45,546 nt of DNA from Candidatus Poribacteria bacterium (GTDB lineage Bacteria > Poribacteria > WGA-4E > WGA-3G): assembly GCA_026710795.1 (NCBI GenBank), contig JAPOQK010000071.1, positions 1 to 45,546 of the forward strand, read 5' to 3'. Position numbers and translations under genes: made by a program. Shown here in pieces: positions 8,138 to 17,810 of this stretch. The first letter of the stretch is position 1. The number at the start of each line of letters is the position of its first letter. The notes under the pieces were generated by a model. The model ran no database searches. It saw only the letters and a list, made by a program, of their open reading frames with translations, and was not told the DNA's origin.

Positions 8138-9532
8138 ATGGAAACGGAAAAACGAACCCCTTTAGCAATACATGTCCCCGGTGATGTCCTCTTAATCTCC
8201 TGCTACGAACTCGGACACCGACCGATAGGACTTACGCGTCCTCTCCGCGCACTTGAAAATGCGGGATTTTTACCTGATGCTATCGATATTGCAGTGGAAA
8301 CCTTAGATGCAGAAAAGGTCAAACGCGCTCAATTTATCGGTATCTCCGTTCCGATGCATACCGCTTTACGACTTGGTGTTCACCTACTCCAACGAATTAG
8401 AGAACTCAATTCAGATGTTTCAATATGCATGTATGGACTTTACGCGGAACTCAATGCTGACTATCTACTTTCACACGGGGTCGACTTCTGTATCAGTGGC
8501 GAAATGTCCACGCAACTCGTTGGGTTAGTGCAATCCTTGGCTGAAAAACAACAGGTATCTCAGGTTACAATCAATAATGGAAGCCTCCCTGCATTAGATA
8601 AATATGCGCGCTTTGAGGATAACGGTGAGGTGCGAACCGTTGGCTACACAGAGACAACGCACGGATGCAAGCATCTTTGCACCCACTGTCCTATTCCACC
8701 TATTTATAACGGTAAGTTTTTCCCTGTAGAGCGAGAAACAGTATTGACTGAGATTCAGAAACAGGTAGCAGAAGGTGCTACGCATATCACATTCGGTGAT
8801 CCAGATTTTCTCAACGGACCAATGCACGGACTCCGCATTCTCCGCGCAATGCATGAGATCTACCCCGACCTTACTTATGATTTCACAACGAAAATTGAAC
8901 ACATTCTCAAACACAAGAAACACTTTGGGGAATTTGCAGAACTCGGATGCCGATTTATCATCTCTGCGGTGGAATCTCTCAGTGATACAGTCTTAACAAT
9001 ATTGGAAAAACATCACACCCGCGCCGATGTTGAAACCGCACTTGAGATCGTTCACGGTTCGGGTATTGCACTACGACCAACGTGGGTTCCATTCACACCG
9101 TGGACAACCTTAGACGATTATCTTGAAATCCTTGAATTCGTTGACACACACCGACTTGTCTACCATGTTGATCCCGTACAGTTTGCCGTTCGGTTGCTCA
9201 TTCCGCCCGGTTCATACCTGCTGAACCGACCTGAAACAAAAGCACTTTCACTCACACTTGATCAAACCGCATTTAGTTATATTTGGGAACATCCTGATGT
9301 ACGGATGGATAAACTTCATAAAACGGTGAATAAACTCGTAGAAAGCGACGCTCGGACCGACGTTGATATGCTTGATACGTTTTATCAGATATGGGAACTC
9401 GCCGCTGATATGCCGGGACAGGTTATGCCGAAACAGAGAAAAGAGAAACATCTATCCGCGCCACGGATTACAGAGGCATGGTTCTGCTGAGCGGAACCTA
9501 CTGAAGGGCAGTTTGCCCCAATTCTTGTTTAA
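8138..9532 (+). CDS. B12-binding radical SAM selenoprotein (Cys-Sec-Ala-Glu-Pro tail)
   Basis: Residues 1-150 resemble a cobalamin-binding domain. C177-x3-C181-x2-C184 (CKHLCTHC) is the radical SAM iron-sulfur motif. An ordinary reading stops at TGA 9488-9490 after residue 450, ending WFC. In frame, the TGA is followed by GCG GAA CCT (Ala-Glu-Pro) and ten more sense codons to TAA at 9530-9532, giving 464 residues with Sec at 451. This Cys-Sec-Ala-Glu-Pro ending matches the known CUAEP/CCAEP-tail radical SAM family. A hairpin GGGCA-GTT-TGCCC (9506-9518) begins 15 nt after the TGA, fitting a bacterial SECIS. The start is the ATG 7 nt after a -10 box, with no Shine-Dalgarno. The substrate is unknown. 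Confidence 0.85.
9488..9526 (+). promoter_or_regulatory. Candidate bacterial SECIS element with Sec-coding TGA
   Basis: The TGA at 9488-9490 is followed by a stem GGGCA (9506-9510), loop GTT (9511-9513) and stem TGCCC (9514-9518), extendable by GAA at 9503-9505 opposite TTC at 9522-9524 across an internal loop. Stem distance from the codon and the small G/U-containing apical loop are as expected for SelB-dependent recoding. The Cys codon before and Ala-Glu-Pro after the TGA agree with the tail motif of the protein family. Confidence 0.75.
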
Positions 9533-9570
9533 TCTGTCATAGCAATTGCTTCAATAAATAGACTGAAACT

Positions 9571-11817
9571 ATGAAGAAATTATTTCTGATGCTAACCCTC
9601 TTTTTTATAACGACATTTAGTCTACTAACTGCCTTCGCGCAATTCGAACCCTCTACACAATTAGGTCTACCCGATGGCGCGAAAGCTCGTTTGGGTAAGG
9701 GTAGAATAAATGAGATAATGTATTCTCCCGATGGTGAACAGTTTGCTGTCACTACGTCCATCGGTGTTTGGATTTATAATGCACAAACAGGTGAAGAACT
9801 TGATCTAATAACAGGAGGACATAAGGACGAAGTTTATGCTGCCGCATATTCACCTGATAGTAAAACAATTGCGACTGTGGGTAAGGACAAAACAGTCAGA
9901 TTATGGGATGTCCACACAGGACAACTCCTAAAAACGCTCAAAGGACATAAGGACAGAGTTTATGCTGCCGCATATTCACCTGATGGTAATATACTTGCAA
10001 CTGGAAGCGCAGACAAAACAGTGAGACTTTGGAATGCTCATACCGGCAAAAAAATAAAAACACTCAAAGGACATACGAAAAGTGTCTTATCTATCGCGTT
10101 TTCTCCTGATGGTGCTATGTTCGCAACTGCCAGTGATGACAGTCCGGTAAGAATTTGGAATGTGCACAGTAGAAAACTAATCCATAAAATTGCTGGATAT
10201 AGAAACATGATTTCCTACTCTCCAGATGGCAGGACGCTCTTGGTAGCACACGATCGATATTATAACCCACAACGCAAGGCAAACCATGTAGCGGGGAGGT
10301 TATTTGATACAATATATGAAGTGCACATGTTAGATGTTTTTACAGGTCAAGTGGCTAAAACTCTTCCATCTTTGTATGATGTTAATTGCTTTGCGTATTC
10401 ACCAGATGGAAAAACTATTGCAATTAGTGAGGGAAAAAGGTTTGGACTGTGGGATGCTGTCACTGGAAAACGCGTAATAACCTTGATTGAGGATACAACT
10501 GGAGTCGGATTTATTGCGTATTCACCAGATGGAAAAACAATCGCAACAACAAGTTGGGACGGTACAATGCGATGGTGGAATGTACAAACAGGAGAAAACA
10601 TAAAACCATTCGCACGGTATAAAAAAAATTACGGTCCTATAGGATACTCACCCGATGGTAAAACTATTGCAATTACTGATGGACGTGTTATAAGTCTGTG
10701 GCATGCCATATCTGGAAAGTATCTAACTACACTTGAAGGACATAAGGACTATATTTCTGGTTTCACGTTTTCACCAGATGGTAAGACTGTCGCAACTGGC
10801 AGTAATGACGGGACAGCGCGGTTATGGAATGCAAATACTGGTGAAAACATAAAAACACTTGTTGGACATAAGAATCATGTCAGTACTCCTATTCATATTG
10901 ATACTCCTGTGTTTTCTCCAGATGGTAATATGCTCGCCGCTCGCAGTAAGGCTCATCACGATACGGCATGGTTATGGAACGCACACACAGGAGAAATCAT
11001 AAAAACACTCAATGTAAAGACAAAGACATATTTTTCTAATGGCATTGCGTTTTCTCCAGATAGCAAAATACTGGCAACTAAGTTTAAGTCCAATGAAGTC
11101 CAATTGTGGAATACAAACACGGGAAAAAACATAAACACACTCATAGGGAATGTATATTCCTTCAGGTTTTCTCCAGATGGCAAATCAATCGCTACCTATA
11201 CTTACGATATGGTGAAGTTGTGGGATACAATTGGAGAAAACATCAATACACTTATGGCACCGAATGCATTACACACCACTGTTTTATATCTACATGGTAA
11301 ACCATTCGCAATTACTATCTACGAGGATAAAACATCGTCCCTATGGGATGTTACCTCGGGACAACTCATAAAAAAATATAAAAGACCTGGTGATAGTTTT
11401 TATAAATTTTTTGGATGGCTACCTCGTGAAAGAATATCAATATTTAACTACGAAATCCAGTATTCACCGATCAGTAATACATTTGTGGCTATTGCAGGCC
11501 ACACACCTGTCCGGTTGTGGAATATCGCTACAGGAAAACTGATAGGAAAACCGATAAAACATCTCAAAGGTGAGGACGGGTCCATCCGCGTTATGTATTC
11601 ACCAGATGGTAAAACAATTGCAACCATTCCAGTTGGTGATAATTATCAAGGTGGCACGGTGCAGTTGTGGGATGTCACTACAGGTGAACATCTAAAAACA
11701 CTCAAGGGACATACAAATTCCGATTATGATTCTATAGCGTATTCACCAGATAGCAAAACAATCGCAACAGGTCATAGGGATGGTACAGTCTTACTTTGGG
11801 ACATACCCGAAAGGTGA
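9571..11817 (+). CDS. Secreted WD40-repeat protein
   Basis: The 748-residue product begins with a clear signal peptide (MKKLFLML, then a hydrophobic run, cleavage after AFA near residue 23). The rest is about 15-16 WD40 units, each with a YSPDGKTIAT-like strand and an ending such as VRLWDVHTGQLLKTLKGH, enough for two beta-propellers. No catalytic domain is fused to it. WD40 proteins are scaffolds, so a role in periplasmic or surface protein interactions is likely. The first half has the canonical GH-WD pattern, while several central blades (about residues 220-260 and 590-640) are irregular. It starts at the only N-terminal ATG but lacks a good ribosome site. Confidence 0.9.
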   Translation: MKKLFLMLTLFFITTFSLLTAFAQFEPSTQLGLPDGAKARLGKGRINEIMYSPDGEQFAVTTSIGVWIYNAQTGEELDLITGGHKDEVYAAAYSPDSKTIATVGKDKTVRLWDVHTGQLLKTLKGHKDRVYAAAYSPDGNILATGSADKTVRLWNAHTGKKIKTLKGHTKSVLSIAFSPDGAMFATASDDSPVRIWNVHSRKLIHKIAGYRNMISYSPDGRTLLVAHDRYYNPQRKANHVAGRLFDTIYEVHMLDVFTGQVAKTLPSLYDVNCFAYSPDGKTIAISEGKRFGLWDAVTGKRVITLIEDTTGVGFIAYSPDGKTIATTSWDGTMRWWNVQTGENIKPFARYKKNYGPIGYSPDGKTIAITDGRVISLWHAISGKYLTTLEGHKDYISGFTFSPDGKTVATGSNDGTARLWNANTGENIKTLVGHKNHVSTPIHIDTPVFSPDGNMLAARSKAHHDTAWLWNAHTGEIIKTLNVKTKTYFSNGIAFSPDSKILATKFKSNEVQLWNTNTGKNINTLIGNVYSFRFSPDGKSIATYTYDMVKLWDTIGENINTLMAPNALHTTVLYLHGKPFAITIYEDKTSSLWDVTSGQLIKKYKRPGDSFYKFFGWLPRERISIFNYEIQYSPISNTFVAIAGHTPVRLWNIATGKLIGKPIKHLKGEDGSIRVMYSPDGKTIATIPVGDNYQGGTVQLWDVTTGEHLKTLKGHTNSDYDSIAYSPDSKTIATGHRDGTVLLWDIPER

Positions 11818-11859
11818 GTATTGGACACTTGATTTCATCAAAACTAACAAGGAGAAAAA

Positions 11860-12546
11860 ATGTCAAAACAACTACAAGAATTACTCGATTTGAAAACTGC
11901 CCCTATAGCAGTAACCTTTCACGAAACACCACCAGAGGAGGTGCCGCGTGTAGAAAAAGTCGAAGCCTCTGGTTGCACCTATTGGAAGCGCGCATCGGAA
12001 GGGAAAACCTTCTATACTGAAGCATCAGACCATTACAACTGCCCGATTGGATGTTATACACATAACGTTGAATTACCCGATGCACAAATGAAGGAGTTGG
12101 AAAATACCCTTAACCTGATGGGACAACTCGGATATATTGGTATGGATGAGGTTCCAGGTATCCCGCAACAAGAAAATCCGTTTCAGAATGCGGTCTACGC
12201 ACCTTTAACAGATATGATGGATCCACCCGATGTTGTTATGGTTTCTGGCACACCGAAACAGATGATGCTCTTGGCTGAAGCTGCAACTGCTGCGGAGGTA
12301 GAGGTTGGAAACGGTGCGATGGGTAGACCGACCTGTGCAGTGATACCCGCTGTTATGCAGTCTGGTCAGGGAGCAAGTAGTTTGGGATGCATCGGCAACC
12401 GCGTTTATACGGCACTCTCTGACGATGATTTCTACTTCGCATTCCCGGGTGAACATATTGATGCAATTATTGATAAGTTAGCAATGATTGTAAATGCAAA
12501 CAGTGAGTTGGAAGCATATCATCAGCAACGACAAGAGGAAATTTGA
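11860..12546 (+). CDS. DUF169 family protein
   Basis: The 228-residue protein belongs to the DUF169 (COG2043) family, whose biochemical function is not established. Supporting sequence: LDLKTAPIAVTF near the N terminus, ASGCTYWKRA, HYNCPIGCYTHN with two Cys in a C-x3-C arrangement, and a C-terminal part with GNGAMGRPTCAVIPAV and SSLGCIGNRVYT. The conserved Cys residues suggest a cofactor or metal-binding role. The start is fixed by AAGGAG 6 nt upstream of ATG 11860. Its stop is immediately followed by the ATG of the next SDR gene, so the two are co-translated and may work on the same pathway. Confidence 0.85.
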   Translation: MSKQLQELLDLKTAPIAVTFHETPPEEVPRVEKVEASGCTYWKRASEGKTFYTEASDHYNCPIGCYTHNVELPDAQMKELENTLNLMGQLGYIGMDEVPGIPQQENPFQNAVYAPLTDMMDPPDVVMVSGTPKQMMLLAEAATAAEVEVGNGAMGRPTCAVIPAVMQSGQGASSLGCIGNRVYTALSDDDFYFAFPGEHIDAIIDKLAMIVNANSELEAYHQQRQEEI

Positions 12547-13338
12547 ATGAAAGGTGTTGCTGTGATTACAGGTGCTGCAAGTGGCATCGGACGCGGTATG
12601 GCGGAACGATTCGCTGCGGAAGGTATGTCGGTTGTTCTCGCAGATATTGAAGAAGAACCTTTAGCCAAACTTGAAGCAAACCTACGGGCTAAAGACGCAA
12701 CCGTCCTTTCTGTCCGAACTGATGTCTCAAATACTGAAGATGTTGAAAACCTTGCTGCGCAAACGTTAGATGCTTTTGGTGAAGTGCATATCCTGTGCAA
12801 CAATGCTGGTGTAGTATGTAGTCGTCCTATCTGGGAACATACCGTCACTGATTGGGAATGGGTGTTAGGTGTTAACCTCTGGGGTGTAATTCACGGTATA
12901 CGTGCGTTTGTCCCACGTATGCTTGCACAAGAAACCGAATGCCATATTGTTAACACCGCTTCTATTCTTGGCTTAGTGCGAGGACCAGGTGAAGGCATCT
13001 ATAAAGTCAGCAAACACGGTGTCGTTGCGCTATCGGAAACCCTTGCCGATGAGTTAGCACATAAAGGTTCACAAATTCAGGTGCATGTGTTGTGTCCCGG
13101 TTGGGTGCGGACAGGTATACTGGATTCAACGCGCAACCGTTCAGGTGTTGAATCGCATCATCACCGTCAACATATCACAGAGTCTCGGAATGTCCGTGCA
13201 GAAATGGAGTCGGGAATGTCTCCTGATGAAGTGGCTGAACACGTATACAACGCAATTCAGACCGGCACTTTTTATATCCACACACATCCTGAACACAAAG
13301 CGTGGGTTCGCGCTCGGATGGAAGTTATCCTCGGTTAG
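12547..13338 (+). CDS. Short-chain dehydrogenase/reductase
   Basis: The 263-residue oxidoreductase has the SDR nucleotide motif TGAASGIG (8-15), NNAG (85-88) and the catalytic set S139, Y152 and K156 (YKVSK). It therefore reduces or oxidises a carbonyl/alcohol pair with NAD(P)(H); D33 after strand beta2 (LADIE) favours NAD. The substrate cannot be read from sequence. The ATG directly abuts the stop of the DUF169 gene, indicating an operon with translational coupling. A His-rich stretch (ESHHHRQH, near residue 200) lies in the variable substrate-binding loop. Confidence 0.9.
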   Translation: MKGVAVITGAASGIGRGMAERFAAEGMSVVLADIEEEPLAKLEANLRAKDATVLSVRTDVSNTEDVENLAAQTLDAFGEVHILCNNAGVVCSRPIWEHTVTDWEWVLGVNLWGVIHGIRAFVPRMLAQETECHIVNTASILGLVRGPGEGIYKVSKHGVVALSETLADELAHKGSQIQVHVLCPGWVRTGILDSTRNRSGVESHHHRQHITESRNVRAEMESGMSPDEVAEHVYNAIQTGTFYIHTHPEHKAWVRARMEVILG

Positions 13339-13482
13339 TATATGTTACTCTATCTGTTCTATACAAACGAATCTGTAAAAAGACATTTATTTCAAAATAA
13401 ACTAATCCTGGCAATCCTATAGTCCTGAAAATCCAGATTCTAAGAAAAAACAACCGCACATATCCATGTTTCTCTATTGCCG

Positions 13483-13512
13483 TTGACAAAATAAACTCCA
13501 ACATTGTATACT
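13483..13512 (+). promoter_or_regulatory. Sigma70-type promoter upstream of the 13551 gene
   Basis: TTGACA at 13483-13488, an 18-nt spacer and TATACT at 13507-13512. The start site would lie near 13519, about 30 nt before the ATG at 13551. It probably drives the three-gene cluster 13551-15917. Confidence 0.7.
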
Positions 13513-13550
13513 ATTTTATCAGAGAATTTACTTTTGAGGAAAACTGTAGC

Positions 13551-14534
13551 ATGAAAACGAAAATCATGATTTCCAGTATTGGTATTATTGCATTATTAAT
13601 AGTCAGTATGTGTATTTCCATGACAGGTTTCGCACAGCAAAAACCTGATGAGAATTCCATAACAAAAGATATTTCGTTGACGCACATTGATGGCAACACA
13701 ACATTAAACTTAGATCTCTCCAAGCATTTAGGATTAACCTCAACTGAAATAAAGAAACTTGCAGATAATTTATCTTTAGGAATAGCGGAAAAAGCACCTG
13801 ATTCTATTAAGGGTGTGACGGTTGAGATACTGAAACCTTTAAATGCAACACTTCATCGGAACGCGCTTGTAATTAGCGAAATAAAAACATATCCTGTGAA
13901 AGATATGGATGTCCGAGTTAAAATTAAAGAGCGGGAGTGGTTAAACAGCAAAGATTTATCGGATATGGTTGAAGTGGAGTTTGATAAGGACAAAGTCCCA
14001 GTTATTACAGAAATCATCGGTCCCAAAAATACTGCATTACTCAAAATCTATAACACCACCAAAAGTCGTATCAATCTAAAGAATTGGCAAATTCGCTTTA
14101 CTTTCGGAACTATACCAGATACCGCTGCTGATAGGGTAATTGATAGGTTAAGTAATGTGAATGAAAAGGAGTGGAAACGCGAAAATCCACCCAATAAAGT
14201 AGAACCACTTCATGATTCATACAGTATTACATTCTCTCGAAAGATTGATTTTGAACTTCTTAATGATCCGACGAAAACACAGGATGAACAATTATCTGCC
14301 ATCTTCGATGGGACCCATCAAACAAGTTGGGATATAAAGAAATCTCCTAATTTACCTTCATGGATTGAAATTCAAGACCCTAAAGGTGGACTCCTAAATC
14401 TTAAAGGTCAGTATATTCTCATCTTACCAAGTGAGAAGGTTAAACAAGAAGATTTACCTGAGGTTGAGACGCGGGTAATCATTAGTCCTCGTAAACCTGC
14501 AAACGAAAATCTCCCACCAACTGATGATCGCTAA
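13551..14534 (+). CDS. Secreted protein with lamin-tail-like domain
   Basis: The 327-residue protein starts with a signal peptide (MKTKIMISSIGIIALLIVSM, likely cleavage after TGFA). Residues around 155-195 read VPVITEIIGPKNTALLKIYN followed by TTKSRINLKNW, the pattern of a lamin-tail domain (a short Ig-like fold often found in surface proteins). The N-terminal third is helix-rich, with no domain that I recognise. The C terminus is Pro-rich (RKPANENLPPTDDR). It is first in a cluster with a lipoprotein and an ABC-2 permease, suggesting a cell-envelope role. It has its own strong promoter 38 nt upstream. Confidence 0.6.
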   Translation: MKTKIMISSIGIIALLIVSMCISMTGFAQQKPDENSITKDISLTHIDGNTTLNLDLSKHLGLTSTEIKKLADNLSLGIAEKAPDSIKGVTVEILKPLNATLHRNALVISEIKTYPVKDMDVRVKIKEREWLNSKDLSDMVEVEFDKDKVPVITEIIGPKNTALLKIYNTTKSRINLKNWQIRFTFGTIPDTAADRVIDRLSNVNEKEWKRENPPNKVEPLHDSYSITFSRKIDFELLNDPTKTQDEQLSAIFDGTHQTSWDIKKSPNLPSWIEIQDPKGGLLNLKGQYILILPSEKVKQEDLPEVETRVIISPRKPANENLPPTDDR

Positions 14535-14556
14535 TAATTCAAGAGGAGAGATTCGC

Positions 14557-15057
14557 GTGTTTCGCTTAAAATTGCAATTACGAGGGACCATACTCGTCTG
14601 CATCTGCATATTCACATTGCTTGCATGCGGAACAGGGGAAATCCAAAATTTTGAAGGTATCAGCATTATATCCGAACCGCGTGTTGATCGGATAAACATC
14701 ACAATTTATCTGACTGATAAACATGGAATCCCACTGATATGGAACCAAAGCATCTTCAGTCCAAGCGTAGGTGTTAGCACAATTTCAGATGCTGATTTTA
14801 CCACCAACGCTAAAGTCTATTCAATGCGCAACGGTGAGAAAAATATGAAGGTCTACGATGGAAGACTCCTTGACGTGCGATGGGGACAAGAAACGAATAG
14901 CCTTGACAGGCTTCTGAAGGCAGAAATACCACGTTCCCTAATTGATGAAGACCCCAACCGAGATACAACTACCGGAGTTATCACCGTTGAAATTAAGACA
15001 GATAAACAAGGTCCTTTTATGGATACTATAGAAAAAACTGAAATATATAAGAATTAA
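14557..15057 (+). CDS. Lipoprotein, hypothetical
   Basis: The 166-residue product carries a lipoprotein signal with lipobox TLLAC and Cys24. I choose GTG 14557 because GAGGAGAG lies 6-8 nt upstream; the longer frame from ATG 14524 overlaps the previous gene and has no ribosome site. The mature part is beta-rich with INITIYLTDKHGIPLIW, resembling small secreted beta-sandwich proteins, but I recognise no family. It lies between the lamin-tail-like protein and the permease and ends 2 nt before the permease start, so the three are probably co-expressed. Confidence 0.65.
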   Translation: MFRLKLQLRGTILVCICIFTLLACGTGEIQNFEGISIISEPRVDRINITIYLTDKHGIPLIWNQSIFSPSVGVSTISDADFTTNAKVYSMRNGEKNMKVYDGRLLDVRWGQETNSLDRLLKAEIPRSLIDEDPNRDTTTGVITVEIKTDKQGPFMDTIEKTEIYKN

Positions 15058-15059
15058 CA

Positions 15060-15917
15060 ATGCCTATTCACACACAAGATTATCGACATTGGGAAGGCAC
15101 GCTAAAACCTCGAAACTACACACGGTGGTGGGTGATAGCCAAAGCTGAGTTGAAACTACTCGCAAAACGCAAAATCGTTCGACTAATTATTGCGATCCCA
15201 CCGGTAATTTACATCGTGGTACACGCTGTAATAATCTATTTAAGTAACCAGTTTGATTACATTGGTTTACCGTTTGAGGTGGACTCAGCATTTTTTCAGC
15301 ACTTTCTATTTAGAATTGAGTTCATATCCGGTTTTTTTGTTGCCCTAATAGCAATTTTTGGTGGTGCGGGGTTAATTGCGAACGATCTAAAGAGCAACGC
15401 ACTCTCCCTTTATCTTTCTAAACCAATTTCATGGGTAGATTACCTTATTGGAAAATTTGCGGTAGTCGGTATATTACTTGCATGTATTACATTTGTACCC
15501 GGAATGTTGCTATTTTTGGAACAACTGTTGCTATCAGATTTTTCCTTCTTTAAAGAGAATTTCTGGATAATCTTCTCCATCATCGGCTATTCGATAGTAA
15601 TCACCACCATCACAAGTCTACTGATGTTAGTGTTCTCCGCGTTAACAACAAATTCTCGGTATGCGACTATCGGCTTTTGTGCCGTTTGGTTTGGATTACC
15701 TGTCCTCCACGCCATCCTAAGAACAGTTCTGCGAACAAGCAACGTTGCTTTAGTCTCTATATGGGCAAACTATGATCGTCTTGGGTCAGTGCTTTTCGCT
15801 TCAGATAACACCTATACTACACACTGGTCCCTCACACTCCTGATATTATGTGCGTTGACTGCTGGCTGTATTCTCGTTCTCCGTCATAGGATACGTGCAG
15901 TTGAGATAATTAAATAG
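15060..15917 (+). CDS. ABC-2 type transporter permease
   Basis: The 285-residue membrane protein has a cytoplasmic N terminus of about 35 residues and then about six hydrophobic segments, with AGLIANDLKSNALSLYLSKP after the second, the hallmark loop of ABC-2 permeases (NatB/YhaP type). Its substrate is unknown. Permeases of this type need a separate ATPase, but none is adjacent; the only ABC ATPase in the window is modC, 24 kb away. It follows the lipoprotein gene by 2 nt, so the lipoprotein and the lamin-tail-like protein may work with it. Confidence 0.8.
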   Translation: MPIHTQDYRHWEGTLKPRNYTRWWVIAKAELKLLAKRKIVRLIIAIPPVIYIVVHAVIIYLSNQFDYIGLPFEVDSAFFQHFLFRIEFISGFFVALIAIFGGAGLIANDLKSNALSLYLSKPISWVDYLIGKFAVVGILLACITFVPGMLLFLEQLLLSDFSFFKENFWIIFSIIGYSIVITTITSLLMLVFSALTTNSRYATIGFCAVWFGLPVLHAILRTVLRTSNVALVSIWANYDRLGSVLFASDNTYTTHWSLTLLILCALTAGCILVLRHRIRAVEIIK

Positions 15918-15932
15918 TCTCCATTAATTCTA

Positions 15933-16790
15933 TTACTTTAATCTGGCACCATTCGCATCCCACATCTCCTGTTCCGAATATAACTGCGGCGGTGTTATGG
16001 GTGTTAATGTTGGTAGCCAATCTGGTCGGAATTGCTGAACCAGTCGCACGGCATTTTGATAGGCAATCCGCTCCTTCGTTTCGTCGTCAAGGTTTGCTGA
16101 TTCTATTTGTTCTTGGACTAAGCGGAAATCATAATACGGTAGATCGCTACCGAACATCAGTCTCTCACTGCAGAGATGATTTACAAGGTGTACTAAGTCC
16201 CAACTTTCATCTCCAGGAGGCTTTTGAGCAACATCATACCAAATATTCTCCTGCGTTGCACAATGTGCAATGGCATCAAGTTGTCCTGCTTTATTCATTG
16301 AAACATGCCCGATGATGAAAGTTATTCCCGGAAATCTGTCTGCGTATGCAGCAATATTTTGTGTTGAACCTGCCTGATGCAGTAGACACAATCCGTTGTG
16401 CATTCCCACTACTTCAAGGAACGCATGTAATTCACCCCCAAGCGAATGACCCGACAATGCAGGATGACACACAAAGCCAACTAAACCGTCCTCCTGCATG
16501 GCCCTATCAAGTTCGTCAACACCTGCTTGTTCATGTCGTACCTCTGCTATACCAAGTCCGATAGGAAAACGTTCTGGATACTTGCGACAAGCATTCGCTA
16601 TTGTCTTGTTCTGTGTTCGTGTATCTAATACACCGCGCGCCTGCGGTCCACCAGCAGTAGGACACGGAATCGCACCAATTACATCTGCAGATGCCATCCG
16701 TGCCAAACATCTACCAACACTTTGTCCAATAACTGGTGCACGAGATACCGTCATACCGATATGACAATGCACATCAAAATAAGGTCGCAT
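15933..16790 (-). CDS. Amidohydrolase-family metal hydrolase
   Basis: The 285-residue protein is an amidohydrolase-2-like TIM barrel. Metal ligands visible are H8-x-H10 (FDVHCH), later His residues in GFVCHPALSG, LLHQAG and FIIGHVS, and an Asp in MFGSDLPYYD. These enzymes hydrolyse or decarboxylate small carboxylic or cyclic substrates; the substrate here is unknown. It is the second gene of a two-gene minus-strand operon, 20 nt after the PhyH-like dioxygenase, with GAGAGGA upstream of its ATG. The pairing suggests breakdown of a small organic compound. Confidence 0.85.
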   Translation of the reverse strand: MRPYFDVHCHIGMTVSRAPVIGQSVGRCLARMASADVIGAIPCPTAGGPQARGVLDTRTQNKTIANACRKYPERFPIGLGIAEVRHEQAGVDELDRAMQEDGLVGFVCHPALSGHSLGGELHAFLEVVGMHNGLCLLHQAGSTQNIAAYADRFPGITFIIGHVSMNKAGQLDAIAHCATQENIWYDVAQKPPGDESWDLVHLVNHLCSERLMFGSDLPYYDFRLVQEQIESANLDDETKERIAYQNAVRLVQQFRPDWLPTLTPITPPQLYSEQEMWDANGARLK

Positions 16791-16810
16791 AAGTAATCCT
16801 CTCTAAATCG

Positions 16811-17578
16811 TTAATATTCTGGTACAGGTTCATAAGTATTATAGCCATCTGTCCTATCCTCACCTTGCACAAGGTAAATGTTGTGTGTTCGCCTCCAATT
16901 CGCACCGTGAAACTGCACATGTGCAGGCATGTAACGCATTGTATAACCGCACCGACGTTTTTGCGAAATATTCGGACTGGAATTATGAATCGTCCATGCA
17001 TCGTGAAAATGACACTCACCTACCTCAAGTTCAAGATTGACTGCCTTTGTCCCACCTAAGTCTTCCTCCACAACTTTACTGCCAAAGAGGTTATTGTCCC
17101 TATCCACCTTCTCATACCGACGATCACGCAAGTTGTGACTACCAGGAATTACACGCATACATCCGTTTTCAACCTTGGATTCATCAACCGATAACCACAT
17201 CGTGATGACGTGCATCGGTTCTAACATTTTACCCCAGTAAACACCGTCTTGATGCCACGGCACTTCCATACCGTCCTTTTCGCGTTTGCTGATAAAGTGA
17301 CTTGACCACAGCACAATATCCGGACCGATAAACCGCTCAATGACCTTCAACACGTTTGGATGAGTTAGATATTTGAATAGATATGGATGTTCAAAATGTG
17401 GGACATCCATCTGTTCCGGTCGTTTGCCTTCAGGCAAGTTTTCAATCATTGCATCAACATAATCACGAAGTTCGTCTAACTCCGATTCGGTGAATATACG
17501 TCCATAAGTGGTATATCCATTTTCCTTGTAAAATTCTACCTGTTCGTCAGAGACTGTTGTTTGCGTTTCCCAACTCAT
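16811..17578 (-). CDS. Phytanoyl-CoA dioxygenase (PhyH) family protein
   Basis: The 255-residue protein is an Fe(II)/2-oxoglutarate oxygenase. The facial triad is visible as H109-x-D111 (PWHQDG) and distal H198 (TIHNSS), with Arg 208/209 as candidate 2-oxoglutarate ligands. WLSVDESKVENGCMRVIPGSH is the typical core strand. Such proteins hydroxylate diverse small molecules, and lineages like the one suggested here encode many of them, so the substrate is unknown. The ATG is preceded by AGGTGA. The amidohydrolase follows directly in the same operon. Confidence 0.92.
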   Translation of the reverse strand: MSWETQTTVSDEQVEFYKENGYTTYGRIFTESELDELRDYVDAMIENLPEGKRPEQMDVPHFEHPYLFKYLTHPNVLKVIERFIGPDIVLWSSHFISKREKDGMEVPWHQDGVYWGKMLEPMHVITMWLSVDESKVENGCMRVIPGSHNLRDRRYEKVDRDNNLFGSKVVEEDLGGTKAVNLELEVGECHFHDAWTIHNSSPNISQKRRCGYTMRYMPAHVQFHGANWRRTHNIYLVQGEDRTDGYNTYEPVPEY

Positions 17579-17810
17579 GTGTCACCTATATTCATAATAT
17601 GATGTATAAATACACTTCAACAAAGTATATCACATCAATGTTTTGCTGACTACAATCTATTTGATAGTGTGGGTAACAGGGTTATTTAGTTTTCGGTTTT
17701 TTCGGATATATTTTTCACAATTCAATATTATCTCTTGTCGGTCGGTTAGAGAGAAGCGAAACCTATGTCCGTTAATTTACCGTTACATTGTTTATCTGTA
17801 TGTGCTAAAA

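Noticed and set aside
10115..11183. Minus-strand ORFs within the WD40 gene.
   Set aside because: Shadows of the repetitive WD40 coding sequence, with repeated FSPDG-complement patterns.
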